Shown piece after piece: positions 62,688 to 64,000 of a stretch of 64,000 nt of DNA (position 1 is its first letter; every line of letters begins with the position of its first letter). This stretch comes from Didymella arachidicola (Eukaryota > Ascomycota > Dothideomycetes > Pleosporales > Didymellaceae): contig CM049997.1 of assembly GCA_016630955.3 (NCBI GenBank), forward strand, positions 310,001 to 374,000, read 5' to 3'. Both the position numbers and the translations under genes were made by a program. Under the pieces are notes generated by a model, which worked only from the letters and a program-made list of their open reading frames with translations, had not been told where the DNA came from and searched no databases.

Positions 62688-64000
62688 AGCTGTCGCGGAG
62701 TCTTGGTCTGTGACGTTGTTTGCAGCCCGTTCGTTGTGTCGCCTGACTGGAATAGAGGTCTTTGATCTTGGCAAATGACACATAATCTGGTGCACTCTCC
62801 TGTGTGCCTTATGGGAGCGTTTTGGAAACGTCGTTGATCTTTCGCGTAAGATGAAAGTGGGAGGTTCGACGTTGCTGAGGGCTGGGGTGTTCCCGCGCCT
62901 TAAGACTAGTGCCATGACTGATAGCGGTACCGTATGTAAGAAGGCGCGATTGTCTGACTGCAAACAGATCTTAGTCGAAGTCGAGCAGGAGGTCAATGGG
63001 AGATTGAATGGCTGAATGGAATGTAAACCTGTTCCTTTATTCATTGATCTATATACGCTTTGTTGGCTCGTCGCAGACCGCTCCCAGGGCGCCATCGTTA
63101 CCTGGCTGTGTTCACAAGGCTGTATTGGTTTTCAAGGCGCCAACAAACCGTCATGCATCAAGACCCCCTGACCCCGCGGTAGAGACCTGAGGCACCATCA
63201 CTAATACCGAAAGGCGAGGGGCTTTGGCAATGTTGATCCTGTTCGGCTGAGTGGGCCAATCGCGTGCCGCGCGCTTGGCTCAGCCACCACGCCCTTTTGA
63301 TGAGCACGTTCTTCTCACTAGCCTCTTCTCACTACACCGTCTGTTGCTAGACCATCATATTGCCATCAGAAAGAACTACGACTGACTAGTCTGGTGGCTA
63401 TGTCACAGGACTGACCGAAAGGCACACTTTGTCCCTTCGATACTGATACGGCAACGGACATTGACGTTCACAAAGAAAGAGAACAACATCGCGTTTCGGC
63501 GTGGCGCGGCGCGGCGCGGTGTGTTAAGAACCACCGGTGTTTGCTTCCCAAGATAGCACAGGCTTGCGACGTGAGGTGACGGCCGATGAAAGCAGTTTCG
63601 CGCGCGCTTCAGCAAACGTGCGGAACCTGGCACGGACAGCACACAATGGAGCTCTGCATGCCATCCTTGACGAGCAAGGCCGCTCATACCGTCTATGGAA
63701 GTACAGCCTCGACTCCACACAGCTTGTCGTTTTCAAGTCAGGTGAATTTGATAGACCGAACAATGTAGGACAACTGTGTCAGCACGCAATACGAGGCTAC
63801 CAGGGTGTACCTGCATCATCTTTCGGCCGCGCCGTGAAGGCAACGAATCTAGCACGACTCTGACGAGAAGTGCTTCCCAAGGGTATGCTAGGACTGAGAT
63901 GATTGAAAACTGGTTTTGATCCATGAAAGAGGTGATCTCGAAAGAATGCCTTTGTCTTCTAAAAAGATAGAATGTATTCTCCGAGTGCGCATGATTTGGA
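62688..64000. other. upstream region and window end
   Basis: The first 400 bp are an open but uncertain extension of the deoxyribosyltransferase-like gene; the rest shows no supported gene. A GGCGC tandem repeat is at 63503-63517. ORFs at 63537-63863 (plus) and 63403-63720 (minus) overlap each other and have no domain. Confidence 0.35.
63503..63517. repeat. GGCGC pentamer tandem repeat
   Basis: Three perfect copies of GGCGC, flanked by partial copies, in non-coding DNA near the end of the window. Confidence 0.7.

Noticed and set aside
1..64000. tRNA genes, CRISPR arrays and transposons
   Set aside because: GGTTCGA-like strings (for example near 3540, 7200 and 40319) lack paired stems and A-box partners; no regular repeat-spacer array, terminal repeats or transposase fragments were found by eye.

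Overview
The window is nuclear DNA of a filamentous ascomycete (Pezizomycotina), probably a dothideomycete-like species; the class is a guess from overall look only. The evidence is spliced genes with short introns (mostly 46-63 bp, CTAAC/CTGAC-type branch points) together with families typical of these fungi: a velvet regulator, a Psi-factor-producing oxygenase, a HET-domain protein, a DUF2235 hydrolase, a Zn2Cys6 regulator and a Pcl/PREG cyclin. I see 25 protein-coding genes. I rebuilt their exons by hand from splice signals, reading-frame phase and family conservation. I found no rRNA, no convincing tRNA, no CRISPR and no intact transposon.

Layout. 0.3-2.8 kb: Hel2/ZNF598 ribosome-quality-control E3 ligase (+). 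3.7-4.9 kb: VelB-like velvet protein (+), with an upstream ORF overlapping its start. 8.1-10.2 kb: RRM-YTH RNA-binding protein (-), with gene-free stretches of about 3 kb on both sides. 13.2-17.7 kb: Bem46-type hydrolase (-), proteasome beta1 (+) and a PREG/Pho80-like cyclin (+). 18.9-23.5 kb: a large unrecognised membrane protein (+), then COQ10 (-) and the tRNA m3C methyltransferase TRM140/METTL2 (+) sharing one short divergent promoter. 24.1-29.8 kb: a Zn2Cys6 factor and a Ppo oxylipin synthase, both on the minus strand. 31.6-36.0 kb: DUF2235 hydrolase (+) facing a HET-domain gene (-). 36.8-40.2 kb: LYAR-type zinc-finger protein (-) and Erv2 sulfhydryl oxidase (-). 40.7-44.7 kb: branched-chain aminotransferase, NEDD8 protease DEN1/SENP8 and FKBP12, all plus. 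45.1-50.2 kb: mitoribosomal SOD-fold protein (-), a Cys-rich single-pass membrane protein (+) and a Pro/Gln-rich orphan (-). 51.5-60.5 kb: WW-PhoD-like phosphatase, Fmp32/MCUR1-type protein, 14-3-3 and Dph4 J-protein, all plus. 62.0-62.7 kb: nucleoside 2-deoxyribosyltransferase-like protein (-).

Most genes are independent housekeeping units. The themes with possible biology are: (1) oxylipin and developmental control (VelB, Ppo with its neighbouring Zn2Cys6 factor, the NEDD8 protease, 14-3-3); (2) self/non-self or stress functions (HET next to DUF2235); (3) possible dual targeting by alternative start codons (FKBP12, TRM140). I see no clearly new multi-gene system. The most notable observations are the RRM-YTH reader with a GC-AG intron inside the YTH domain, the overlapping uORF on velB, the two candidate dual-targeted proteins, and the unrecognised 729-residue membrane protein.
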